A model generated the notes under the pieces. The model saw only the letters and a program-made list of their open reading frames with translations, was not told where the DNA came from and made no database searches. A stretch of DNA of 64,000 nt from JAJTFW01 sp046330075 (GTDB taxonomy: Bacteria > Bacteroidota > Bacteroidia > AKYH767-A > OLB10), in assembly GCA_046330075.1 (NCBI GenBank), contig JAXLTL010000001.1, positions 992,001-1,056,000 of the forward strand, given 5' to 3'. Made by a program: the position numbers and the translations under genes. Below, piece after piece: positions 41,901-50,824 of the stretch (position 1 is the stretch's first letter; each line of letters opens with the position of its first letter).

Positions 41901-44801
41901 TTTTACAATCCTCTTCATACTCATACCGGCTTTAGTATACACTTTAATGAAATAACATCCGTCTATGAGTGAATTTGTATTCATTCGAAAAGTTGAACCG
42001 CTGCCATTAAAACTATTTATCATTCGACCATCCGAACAATACAGCTCAATTTTAATAATCCCCCTTTCACAATTGATTGTACAGTACTCAGAAATTGGAT
42101 TTGGCAAAACAGACACCAGGTTATCCGCAGGTTCATCCAATCCGATTGCAAGCACATTGTAACACAAACTTGTATCCCTGCAAGTTCCATTATCCAGAGC
42201 AACAGCGTAGCTACCAGGCATAGAAGCTACGAAGATCTGGCCAACAGCACCGGGTATCGGAATGAACTGGCCCGAATTACATGACATCCATTGGTAAGTA
42301 ACCCCGGATTGAGCGGCCACCAAAATGTTATTTGAAACAATCAATGAAGTATCCAGTTGTGTCATAAAAATTTGCGTATAAATCAATGTATCGCATATCA
42401 AGGGCCCCGCCAATGTATCAATATAATTTCCTGAATAAAAATATACACTGTTTCCAACTACCACACTATCACCAAAGCAAATCGCAAAACTCTGATTCAC
42501 GACAGGTACTGGATTTACAAAGAGTTGCGTAACTACTACCGAATCACAACCAATTACAGAAGAAAGAGTGTCAATGTACACTCCAGGAATCGAATATGAA
42601 TGAAGGCCAACAACATATACTTGTCCCTGACAGATGGTGTCGGAGAAATAATTGGGGGCACTTGTTTGAACAATAACATGTGTGGTCACAATACTATCAC
42701 AGCCAAGTGCCGATTGCAACGTATCAATATAAACTCCATTATCATAATAAACACTGTTTCCAACTATTACACTATCACCTCTGCAAATATGCTGATAAAA
42801 CACTTCATCCGATATCGGATTTTGATTAATCACCCAATAGTGGACCTGAACACAACCTCCGGGAATGAAGGTAGTGTCTGAATAAATACCCGGAACAAAG
42901 TAAACCATACCTCCTACAGTAATGCTATCTCCTTCACAGAAGGACAACGAATCAATTAATCCGGACGGAAAATAATCAATGAAATAAGTTCGAAGTGTAT
43001 CACACCCCGGTGTACCATTAATTACCTGAACCAATACAGTATCCTCAACAATAGTATCCCCTGATAGAGTAATAAAAGGATTGATATCACATACGGATAA
43101 AGAAATAGAATCAGTTATTGAATGAACAGAAACAGGAATTGCCACCGAATCAAACTGACTACACAAAGAGTAGTTGTGATAAACGAGGTTGCCGCCAGAA
43201 AAACCAGCTTCAACCTGCACAAAGGAACTGCTTTGAGTTACCATTGTCCAGTCAGGAGGGTAAGTCCAAAGATAATTAGCAGATATAGAGTCAGAAACTA
43301 AATAAATCAAACTTTCTCCGGCACAGACAGAACCGCTCCCTGACATTACAGGTTCTGCCACAACATTTGAACATTCAAAGCTTAATTGCACCACAAAACA
43401 ATCAGTCGCTCCAACATTGCCAATCGACAGAACTGCAGAAGTTGGATCAAAATCCACAGCCCCGCCATATACACCACTAAGTATCACTTTTGAATTACTC
43501 AACGCCTTGCAAGTATGAACATTTTCATATCCAGCGCTTTTGTAAGTAAAACTTCTATATGCCACACCTAACGAGTCACAAATAACAAAATAAAGGTTGT
43601 TCGGATCTGTGCCTGTATACGTCTTAGAACTTCCATTAAAATTCAAGGTGGCATTTCCACCATAATAACCACCGAACAATACAGCATTATCATTAATAAT
43701 ATTGACAGGCAAGCCTACATCATTATTTAATCCGCCTCCTGCATAACACCATCGAAATGCAAAGGAGGTATCCAATGCCAGCATAAATTCATCCACCCCT
43801 CCATTACTGGTTTTGTTCTGCATGCCTGTTCCAGGGTCAAAATCCACAACCTGACTAAAAGCGCCTGAGAGATATAATTTTTCACTACTAACATCAATCC
43901 CGAATGCATAATCAATACCTGAACCGCCAATCGAAACCTGTTTCAATAAAACTCCATTTAAATCAAAACAAGTTATCATGACATCAGATGAACCCGCCGA
44001 TTGCATTGCAGGAAACCCAGGCTGAATAGACATATTTCCGGAAAAATACCCTGTTAACCATAATTTACTATTGTCCGTGATTTTGAAACCTGCAACTTCA
44101 TCCCATCCCGGAGTTGCGAACTGCTGAACCCACTGAAAAACACCGGATGAATCAAGTTTTAACAGATAACCGTCATCGTTCAAGGTTGCACTGCTTAAAA
44201 TATTTGTGGCCATTGGCGAAGGATTAAAATCAATACTCACAGAATTAAAGCTACCCGCCATATAAATATTCATATCGGCATCGGTCGCAACTTCTTCAGC
44301 ATCATCATACCCAACCCCACCAAAAGAATAAGCCCAAATTAATGTGCCTGATTCATCGAACTTTGCCAAATAAATGTCCCGGCCATCTACAGCCGTGAGC
44401 GTACGCGAATTTCCCCCGCCCGCAATAGTCATTGTTAGAGAAAACCTCCCTGCAACTATTACATTATTTGATGAATCCGTAGTAATAACACTACCTTCAT
44501 CCTGGCCCGTACTACCATAATGTACTGACCATATATAGTTACCGAGAGAATCAAATTTAACTACAAAACCATCCCGGTTTCCATTACTTAAAATTGAAAC
44601 AACGCCGGGACCCGGATTTATATCCATTGCCCCTTTGTACCATCCGGTGGCATAAATATTTCCTTTTTTATCTGTTTCAAGATCGTAAATACCATCGTCA
44701 CTGGTTCCTCCAAATGTCTTAACAAAGTCCAGCGCCTGCCCCATTGATGAGTGGGCAAAAAAGAAAAACAAAAAACAAAGAAATCTAAACTTATTATTCA
44801 T
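41895..44801 (-). CDS. Large T9SS-exported beta-propeller/repeat protein
   Basis: 968 residues. Signal peptide MNNKFRFLCFLFFFFAHSSMG, then about 450 residues of SBBP-like propeller repeats (GNIYATGWYKGAMDINPGPG, DMNIYMAGSFNSVSIDFNPS). A middle region holds about five copies of a roughly 50-residue motif of form ICxGDSVxVGxxxYxxGxYxDTLxxxxGCDSxV. The C-terminal about 75 residues (VSVLPNPISEYCTINC, then SLIDGCYFIKVYTKAGMSMKRIVKL) are a T9SS type A sorting domain. Secreted or surface-attached. Cysteine pairs within repeats suggest disulphides. Its place among glycan genes suggests a surface role. Confidence 0.88.
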   Translation of the reverse strand: MNNKFRFLCFLFFFFAHSSMGQALDFVKTFGGTSDDGIYDLETDKKGNIYATGWYKGAMDINPGPGVVSILSNGNRDGFVVKFDSLGNYIWSVHYGSTGQDEGSVITTDSSNNVIVAGRFSLTMTIAGGGNSRTLTAVDGRDIYLAKFDESGTLIWAYSFGGVGYDDAEEVATDADMNIYMAGSFNSVSIDFNPSPMATNILSSATLNDDGYLLKLDSSGVFQWVQQFATPGWDEVAGFKITDNSKLWLTGYFSGNMSIQPGFPAMQSAGSSDVMITCFDLNGVLLKQVSIGGSGIDYAFGIDVSSEKLYLSGAFSQVVDFDPGTGMQNKTSNGGVDEFMLALDTSFAFRWCYAGGGLNNDVGLPVNIINDNAVLFGGYYGGNATLNFNGSSKTYTGTDPNNLYFVICDSLGVAYRSFTYKSAGYENVHTCKALSNSKVILSGVYGGAVDFDPTSAVLSIGNVGATDCFVVQLSFECSNVVAEPVMSGSGSVCAGESLIYLVSDSISANYLWTYPPDWTMVTQSSSFVQVEAGFSGGNLVYHNYSLCSQFDSVAIPVSVHSITDSISLSVCDINPFITLSGDTIVEDTVLVQVINGTPGCDTLRTYFIDYFPSGLIDSLSFCEGDSITVGGMVYFVPGIYSDTTFIPGGCVQVHYWVINQNPISDEVFYQHICRGDSVIVGNSVYYDNGVYIDTLQSALGCDSIVTTHVIVQTSAPNYFSDTICQGQVYVVGLHSYSIPGVYIDTLSSVIGCDSVVVTQLFVNPVPVVNQSFAICFGDSVVVGNSVYFYSGNYIDTLAGPLICDTLIYTQIFMTQLDTSLIVSNNILVAAQSGVTYQWMSCNSGQFIPIPGAVGQIFVASMPGSYAVALDNGTCRDTSLCYNVLAIGLDEPADNLVSVLPNPISEYCTINCERGIIKIELYCSDGRMINSFNGSGSTFRMNTNSLIDGCYFIKVYTKAGMSMKRIVKL

Positions 44802-44855
44802 AGTGCAATTTGAATCCTAAAAGTAATAATAATCTTTAGATTTTGATCCAAACAC

Positions 44856-46679
44856 TCACCCCATCCACCACCTCAAAACCGCTATCCGCCAAATAAGGTT
44901 GGCATGCTGATTGTTTCCGGCTTTGAATTCATCGATCAGCTTATTTACTTTATGATGGTCTACAAAACCAATATCGCTGAAATTCTGATCCAGCAAATGC
45001 TTTAACGGTCCTCTCAACCATTTCACTTCGCCCGGTGTAACAAATCCTTTTTTATCCTTCCGGTGAATAATGGCATCCGGCATAATTCCTTTCATCCCTT
45101 CACGCAAAATCTGTTTGGTTACGCCGCCGGAAATCTTATGTTGGTCAGCAAGCGAGAATGCAAATTCTGCTATGTGGTGCGTCAGAAATGGGACCCGCGA
45201 CTCAATGGAAAATGCCATGGAGTTCCGGTCTTCAAACTGTAGGAGCGTGGGCAGACTTGTAGTAAATGTTAAATGATACAGAAACTGATTGAGCCTGGTG
45301 CCTTCTTTGTCAGGTAAATCAAACGGTATCCCCTGCTCTGTGGCCAAAAACGGAAGGTATTTTCTGTATTCCAGTTCATAGAGCTGCTGTTCCGTTTTAA
45401 CACCGGCCAGCATGCTCTTGAGCAAAACATCTATTCGTTTGGCTGAGCTAAAGTTCTGCATTCCGGCATGTGTGGCAGACTCCTTCAACATCTTCGCCAG
45501 TTTCCCTTTTCTGAACGCTCCTCCAATCAGCCTGTAAAAAGAGTGCATATACCCCCCTAACATTTCATCCGATCCCTGCCCGTCAAGTAATACTTTAATG
45601 CCTTTGGAGGCGGCCAGTTTCATGACGAAGTATTGCGAAATCGGAGATGAACCGGCTAAGGGTACATCGGCATGGTAGATGGCATGCGCAAAGGACTCAC
45701 GGATATCATCGTCAGTAGGTGTGAAATAGTAGGGTTCAAGATGATCATATTTTTTCAGGACTTCCTTCACCCAGGGACGTTCATCTACTTCATTTTGCCC
45801 TTCATAATAAACAGTAAAAGTCTTGAACCCGGCCTTAGCATAATCACGGCCAACGACAGATGCAATGGCCGATGAATCCAGTCCACCACTTAAACACCCT
45901 CCTACTTCCACATCACTGCGCATGTGCAATGAAATACTCTCTTCAAAAAGTTCTCTGAATCGCATAGCGGCATCCGCCGGGCTGAATGTCTCCTGCTTAC
46001 CGGTTTCAATATCCCAGTACCTTTCAATAAACACCTCCCCGTTATTGCGGATGAGGAGATTATGCGCTGCAGGTAATGCCTTTATACACGAAAAATATGT
46101 TTCGTCATGATATGCATTCCAGCCTAATTGTAACCCTCGGTATACCTGACGGTGGTTGAGTTCTTTTCTGAACAGCGGGGATGGAAATAAGGCTTTGTAT
46201 TCCGAACCGAAATAAAACCTGCCTCCTTCTTCAATGTAAAAGAAGGGCTTAATGCCAAACCGATCGCGTGAGCAGAATAACTGTTTTTGTTTCTCATCCC
46301 AGATTGCAAATGCCCACATTCCGGTAAAGCGATCGACGCAGGAAGTCCCCCAAGCTTCGTAAGCCGCCAGAATCACTTCCGTATCTGATTGCGTGTGAAA
46401 TTGCGCGCCACCGGCTTCAAGCTCCTTTCTTATCTCCCTGTAATTGTAGACCTCTCCATTGTAAACAATAACAATATCGCCTCTGAACATGGGCTGATTC
46501 CCATCCTTACTCAGATCAATAATGGATAACCTGTTTTGCCCTAATGCCAGTTCATTTTTAAACCATGTTCCCCTGGCATCCGGTCCCCGGTGTGCAATTG
46601 CCTGCAGCATGCTTCCCAGCAGGAATTCCCTCTCTGAAGCATCAGGTTTATGATCAATAAATCCGGCAATACCACACAT
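44856..46679 (-). CDS. Asparagine synthase-like glutamine amidotransferase (paralogue 3)
   Basis: 607 residues. MCGIAGFIDH (Cys2), HRGPDARGTW, GEVYNYREIRKEL, SDTEVILAAYE, DRFGIKPFFY in the glutaminase; VGGCLSGGLDSSAIASVV and LLDGQGSDEMLGGYMHS in the synthetase domain. The third AsnB-type protein of the window. It is the last gene of a minus-strand operon after a YfhO-like protein and a glycosyltransferase (gaps of 4 bases each). Sugar-acid amidation is the likely role; true asparagine synthesis is possible for at most one copy. Confidence 0.88.
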   Translation of the reverse strand: MCGIAGFIDHKPDASEREFLLGSMLQAIAHRGPDARGTWFKNELALGQNRLSIIDLSKDGNQPMFRGDIVIVYNGEVYNYREIRKELEAGGAQFHTQSDTEVILAAYEAWGTSCVDRFTGMWAFAIWDEKQKQLFCSRDRFGIKPFFYIEEGGRFYFGSEYKALFPSPLFRKELNHRQVYRGLQLGWNAYHDETYFSCIKALPAAHNLLIRNNGEVFIERYWDIETGKQETFSPADAAMRFRELFEESISLHMRSDVEVGGCLSGGLDSSAIASVVGRDYAKAGFKTFTVYYEGQNEVDERPWVKEVLKKYDHLEPYYFTPTDDDIRESFAHAIYHADVPLAGSSPISQYFVMKLAASKGIKVLLDGQGSDEMLGGYMHSFYRLIGGAFRKGKLAKMLKESATHAGMQNFSSAKRIDVLLKSMLAGVKTEQQLYELEYRKYLPFLATEQGIPFDLPDKEGTRLNQFLYHLTFTTSLPTLLQFEDRNSMAFSIESRVPFLTHHIAEFAFSLADQHKISGGVTKQILREGMKGIMPDAIIHRKDKKGFVTPGEVKWLRGPLKHLLDQNFSDIGFVDHHKVNKLIDEFKAGNNQHANLIWRIAVLRWWMG

Positions 46680-46683
46680 AATT

Positions 46684-47973
46684 TTATTGGATAACTTTCG
46701 ATACGGCAGAAGTCAGTTCACGCCGCGTGTATTTGAGTCGCTTATTATTTACTTGTTGCCCGAAGGTAGCTGAATTCAGCTGTTCACTCAGCCAGCTTTC
46801 TATTCCCGCCCTGTCTTCCCTTTCAAACATCTCACCTGCTCCACATTCACGCAGAATTTTCGCAGCATCTCCGTCCTTTGGCCCAATACCCAGAATCGGT
46901 CTGCCGGCTCCAATGTATTCGAACAACTTGCCGGTCAGGATGCCTTCCGCTCCGGCTGCATCCGGAATAATCAGCAACAGGAGGTTCGCCGATTGCATTT
47001 GCCGGATGGCTTCTTCATGGGTCACGTGTCCGTTCCATTCGCAATTGGATGAAATACCATATTCTTCCGCTTGCTTTTTAACCGGCCACGGAATATTGCC
47101 AATAAATCGGAAACGGAGGTTTTTATCCGGATACTTTTTTACCAGCCGGCTAAATGCTTCAAAGAACACTTCCGGACGATAAGTGTCCGCCATAGTACCA
47201 ACATAAGCGATGGTAAAGGATCCTGCTTCCGGTGTTACCCCGGTTTCAAAATCAGCTTCATCGTAGCCATTGGGTACCACTTGAATCTTCCCGCTTTTTA
47301 TTTTCTCCGACTTCTTACAGAATTGCCGTTTTATCGCTTCACTTACAACCAAAATAGTATCCGCTTCTTCCAGCACTTTCCGTTCCAGAGCAGCGTCCTT
47401 CCTGGCTGCGGAAGCCGTATGCAACAGATCTTTGTAATAATATATATCAGTCCATGGATCGCGCATGTCGGCTATCCATTTGACATGTGGAAAACGTTTT
47501 TTTAATCTTAGCCCGATAAGCTGAGAAGAATGCGGTGGTGATGAGATGAAAACATGTCTTATGTTCTCCTGTTCTATCAGTTTCACAGCCTCTTTGTAGG
47601 CATAACTGACCCAGCCTACACGTGCATCCGGAATAAAAAAATTACCGCGGATCCATCGCAACAGCTTTTGTGTTTTGGATTCCTTATTTGCATTGGCAAA
47701 TCCACCGTAAGGGACATTTTTCTTCCCCATCAGCGAGGAGAGAATATTGAGCGGTTCAAAAGAGTCAGTGGTAACGACTTTTACCGTTGCAGGTATATCT
47801 TTCGATAATGTTTCATCAGTAACCGGATAGGAGGCTTTATCGGACCGTACTGTTAACACGACCGGGTCAATACCAAATTCAGGGAAATATCTTACAAACT
47901 TCAGGGCACGTTGCACCCCTGCACCTCCACTGGGCGGCCAGTAATAAGTAATGACCAGTACCCGTACTGCCAT
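46684..47973 (-). CDS. Family 4 glycosyltransferase
   Basis: 429 residues. MAVRVLVITYYWPPSGGAGVQRALKFVRYFPEFG is the acceptor-domain start of a WcaI-like group; HVFISSPPHSSQLIGLRLKKRFP and DMRDPWTD follow. The donor domain has FTIAYVGTMADTYRPEVFFEAF and ILTGKLFEYIGAGRPILGIGPKDGDAAKIL. Encoded 4 bases from each neighbour, between the YfhO-like gene and AsnB paralogue 3. Confidence 0.87.
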   Translation of the reverse strand: MAVRVLVITYYWPPSGGAGVQRALKFVRYFPEFGIDPVVLTVRSDKASYPVTDETLSKDIPATVKVVTTDSFEPLNILSSLMGKKNVPYGGFANANKESKTQKLLRWIRGNFFIPDARVGWVSYAYKEAVKLIEQENIRHVFISSPPHSSQLIGLRLKKRFPHVKWIADMRDPWTDIYYYKDLLHTASAARKDAALERKVLEEADTILVVSEAIKRQFCKKSEKIKSGKIQVVPNGYDEADFETGVTPEAGSFTIAYVGTMADTYRPEVFFEAFSRLVKKYPDKNLRFRFIGNIPWPVKKQAEEYGISSNCEWNGHVTHEEAIRQMQSANLLLLIIPDAAGAEGILTGKLFEYIGAGRPILGIGPKDGDAAKILRECGAGEMFEREDRAGIESWLSEQLNSATFGQQVNNKRLKYTRRELTSAVSKVIQ

Positions 47974-47977
47974 AATA

Positions 47978-50401
47978 TCAGGCTTTCTGCTTCTTCAACT
48001 CAACAAACACAGCACCGGCGAAAAGCAGCAACACACCAAATGAACCTATCAGCGCCATCTTCTCCCCTTTTGCATAGGTCTCCGGCTCGAATTTGAATTC
48101 TACAGTATGCTTTCCGGCCGGGACTTCCATAGCCCGCAACGTGTAATTGGCACGAACGTATGGTGTCAGCTTACCGTCAATGTATGCGTTCCAGCCTTTG
48201 GGATAATATACTTCCGAGAATACCACGAGATTGTTCTTCGTACCATTCACTTCGTAGACGAGATGGTTCGGTGCTACTTTCCCATCTTTCATCACCAGCT
48301 TCACACTGGCCGTACTGTCAATTCCTTTAACAGCACCCTTGATATCGCCGGTATAACGTTGATCTATTACCGCAGTTGTCCGTGTATCCAGACTGTCCAG
48401 CGTTTTCATTTCTTCATCAGCATTGGCAGCAATCTTCCAGTCAGATACAACCCAGGCTGCACCCAGTGCGCCCGGATTCATCTGCGCCATCGGAGACTGA
48501 TCCTGCGGATTGCGCACAATAAAATACTTTGTATTGAGCATGTTCAACACATTCATATTGCCTTTGGTGATCTGGTATTCGATCAGCTCCTGATATTTCT
48601 TGAGTTTCGCACCATGATATCCTCCAATGGAACGATGGAAGTAGGATGTACTCGCATCATTGAACGTGCTCACGGTGGTATTCATGACCCGATAGTATCC
48701 ATTGTCCTGCTTGATCTGCTGATCCGCAGCGGTCATTTCAAATGGTGCTTCTGCCTTCGATTTGGAAACAAAGCGGTCATTGTTAAGGTAGCGTTTATCT
48801 ACCATCCACATATCTGCAAGGATGAGGAAAGCGATTACCGGCACTACGATATTTAACTTGATTTTATCATTTAACCATGCATAGAGCAAGCCAAACGATA
48901 TCGCAATCAGAATGAAAGATTTGAAAGCATCTGTTCGGAGAATCGACTCACGGTCGTGCTTCAGCGCTACCAGCAACCAGTCGTATTGCTTGAATTGCTC
49001 ATCGGTGGGTCCTTCAAAGTTGCAGAATAAGCCGGGCAGTAAGGCAAATAGCAAGGTGAGACCTCCACTGATATAGAAGGAATACATCAGCGCTTTTTTG
49101 AGTTTCGGCTTATCTATACTACCGTCCGTGAATTTCGAAAGCCCCAGCATACCGGCAAAAGGAATCATGAAAGAAGCAATCACCAGCGCCATCGCTACCG
49201 ACCGGAATTTGCTGTATCCCGGGAAATGTGCAAAGAAAATATCTGTTAACGGAGTGAAGTTCCGGCCCCAGCTGAGCATTACAAACAACAACGTAGCAGA
49301 GATAATCCACCAGCGCATTGTGCCGCCGATGAGGAATAATCCAATCAGGAACAGGAAGAAGGGAATGGCGCCGTTGTATACAGGCCCTGAAGTCATCGGT
49401 TGATCACCCCAGTACAAAGGCACCGATTTCGCAAATGATTTAGCCTGACCTTCACCGGCATTCTGCACAAGCGCCTGGTAGGTCTCTGTATTCTTTCCCA
49501 TTTCATAGGAAGAGGAACCGCCTGCAAAATCAGCGATCAGCAGCGTCATGGTTTCCATTTTGCCATAACTCCAGCTCAATGCATAGTCTTTGTCGAGCCC
49601 ATCACTCGATTTTTTCTCAGTGAGTTCTGATTGACTTCGTGTGGAGAATTCTCCGTATTCGTATGTCAACAACAGATTGGTAATGCTGGGGAGAATGGCG
49701 ATGCCTGCTGCAATACCCAAAGCTACACTGGCGCGTACATATTCTGCAATTTTCTTCTCCTGAACAGAACGAACCAACTCAAATACCGCCAGCATGCCAA
49801 TGGTAATGGCGAGATAATACGAAATCTGCAAGTGGTTGGCATACATCTGCAAGGAAAGACCGATACAGGCAATGGCCGCACCCAGCAACCATTTCGAACG
49901 ATAGGCCATGATCACACCGGCAATGATCATGGGCATAAGCATGATCGCCTGCACTTTGGTGTTATGTCCCGCAGTGATAGATACAAAATTGAAGGAGCAA
50001 AAGGCATAAGCGATCGCTCCGGCGATGCCGATTCTGTAGTCAGCTTTCAGGCTGATCATCAAAATATAAAAACTGATGAGTCCGAGGAACAGCAGGTTTG
50101 CCGGCGATGGCAGCCAAAGCATACTCAGGTCACTTACATAACGAATCAGATTGGAGGGATACAATACCGAAATCTGATATGCCGGCATTCCGCTGAACAT
50201 GGCACTGGTCCACAAGGGTTCAATACCTGTAGCCGCCCGGTAATCAGATATCTCTTTCGACATGCCGAGCCATTGCGCAATATCGTGCTGCTCCAGCGCT
50301 TTTCCGGAGAAGGCCGGTGAAAAGTATAAAAACGTAATAACAATGAAGATACCGATCGCAATCAGATGGGGTTGTAACTGCTTCAACAGGGAGGGTTTCA
50401 T
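47978..50401 (-). CDS. YfhO-like polytopic membrane protein
   Basis: 807 residues. A long N-terminal half with about twelve membrane helices (LIAIGIFIVITFLYFSPAFSG at the start, QHDIAQWLGMSKEISDYR in the first loop) and a periplasmic C-terminal domain (VVSDWKIAANADEEMKTLDSL, VNGTKNNLVVFSEVYYPKGWNAYIDGK). It ends with one more helix. YfhO proteins belong to the GT-C-like group and in Gram-positives help glycosylate teichoic acids. Here it heads an operon with a glycosyltransferase and an amidotransferase, so a lipid-linked sugar transferase role is plausible. Confidence 0.8.
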   Translation of the reverse strand: MKPSLLKQLQPHLIAIGIFIVITFLYFSPAFSGKALEQHDIAQWLGMSKEISDYRAATGIEPLWTSAMFSGMPAYQISVLYPSNLIRYVSDLSMLWLPSPANLLFLGLISFYILMISLKADYRIGIAGAIAYAFCSFNFVSITAGHNTKVQAIMLMPMIIAGVIMAYRSKWLLGAAIACIGLSLQMYANHLQISYYLAITIGMLAVFELVRSVQEKKIAEYVRASVALGIAAGIAILPSITNLLLTYEYGEFSTRSQSELTEKKSSDGLDKDYALSWSYGKMETMTLLIADFAGGSSSYEMGKNTETYQALVQNAGEGQAKSFAKSVPLYWGDQPMTSGPVYNGAIPFFLFLIGLFLIGGTMRWWIISATLLFVMLSWGRNFTPLTDIFFAHFPGYSKFRSVAMALVIASFMIPFAGMLGLSKFTDGSIDKPKLKKALMYSFYISGGLTLLFALLPGLFCNFEGPTDEQFKQYDWLLVALKHDRESILRTDAFKSFILIAISFGLLYAWLNDKIKLNIVVPVIAFLILADMWMVDKRYLNNDRFVSKSKAEAPFEMTAADQQIKQDNGYYRVMNTTVSTFNDASTSYFHRSIGGYHGAKLKKYQELIEYQITKGNMNVLNMLNTKYFIVRNPQDQSPMAQMNPGALGAAWVVSDWKIAANADEEMKTLDSLDTRTTAVIDQRYTGDIKGAVKGIDSTASVKLVMKDGKVAPNHLVYEVNGTKNNLVVFSEVYYPKGWNAYIDGKLTPYVRANYTLRAMEVPAGKHTVEFKFEPETYAKGEKMALIGSFGVLLLFAGAVFVELKKQKA

Positions 50402-50504
50402 AGCTTTTATTTCGGGTGATGAAAATAAGAAGTTTACAGGAGATTTTCCGCTCCCTCCCGGAAATTAACCGCAATTTAGCCTGAAAGCGCTGTGCTCTGC
50501 CTGC

Positions 50505-50786
50505 CTAGTCTTTTACTTCTTCGAAATCAACATATTCTCCGGGATCGTCACGAAAGGTTTTCCGCCCCCCTGATATGCCCGGATCTACATTCACCTGTCC
50601 CCGCGGTGGTTGCTGCTGCTGCTGCTGCTGTTGCTGTCGCAGATAGTCAGCCTGACGTTGCTGCATCTTCTGTACTTCACTGTACATCTTCTTCGATACG
50701 GCATTCATGAGGAAGAAGAAGATATACCTTCGAAAAAATCCGAAGAGGAGTATAATGGCAAGAAATACAAGCAGGAAATCTGACAT
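50505..50786 (-). CDS. DUF4834 family small membrane protein with polyglutamine tract
   Basis: 93 residues. One N-terminal helix with aromatics (FLLVFLAIILLFGFFRRYIFFFLM), a short helical stretch and a glutamine run of nine (LRQ9PPRGQ), then an acidic C-terminus (GGRKTFRDDPGEYVDFEEVKD) that is the best conserved part of DUF4834. Bacteroidota-specific family without assigned function. It is 38 bases downstream of carB's end on the same strand... in transcription order it precedes carB's stop-proximal neighbour, i.e. its gene lies on the minus strand after carB. Confidence 0.82.
   Translation of the reverse strand: MSDFLLVFLAIILLFGFFRRYIFFFLMNAVSKKMYSEVQKMQQRQADYLRQQQQQQQQQPPRGQVNVDPGISGGRKTFRDDPGEYVDFEEVKD
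50611..50636. repeat. CAG/CTG trinucleotide repeat in the DUF4834 gene
   Basis: Plus strand reads (TGC)n with one TTG interruption; on the coding strand CAG/CAA encoding glutamine. Most units are identical, so the tract could vary in length between strains without shifting the frame. Confidence 0.85.
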
Positions 50787-50824
50787 GTTGTTTTCTTCTT
50801 AGTCGTTGTGCTTGCAGTTTTATT

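Noticed and set aside
50505..50786. DUF4834 gene as part of the YfhO-like operon.
   Set aside because: It is 100 bases from the YfhO-like start and only 38 bases after the carB stop, so read-through from carB is the likelier source of expression.
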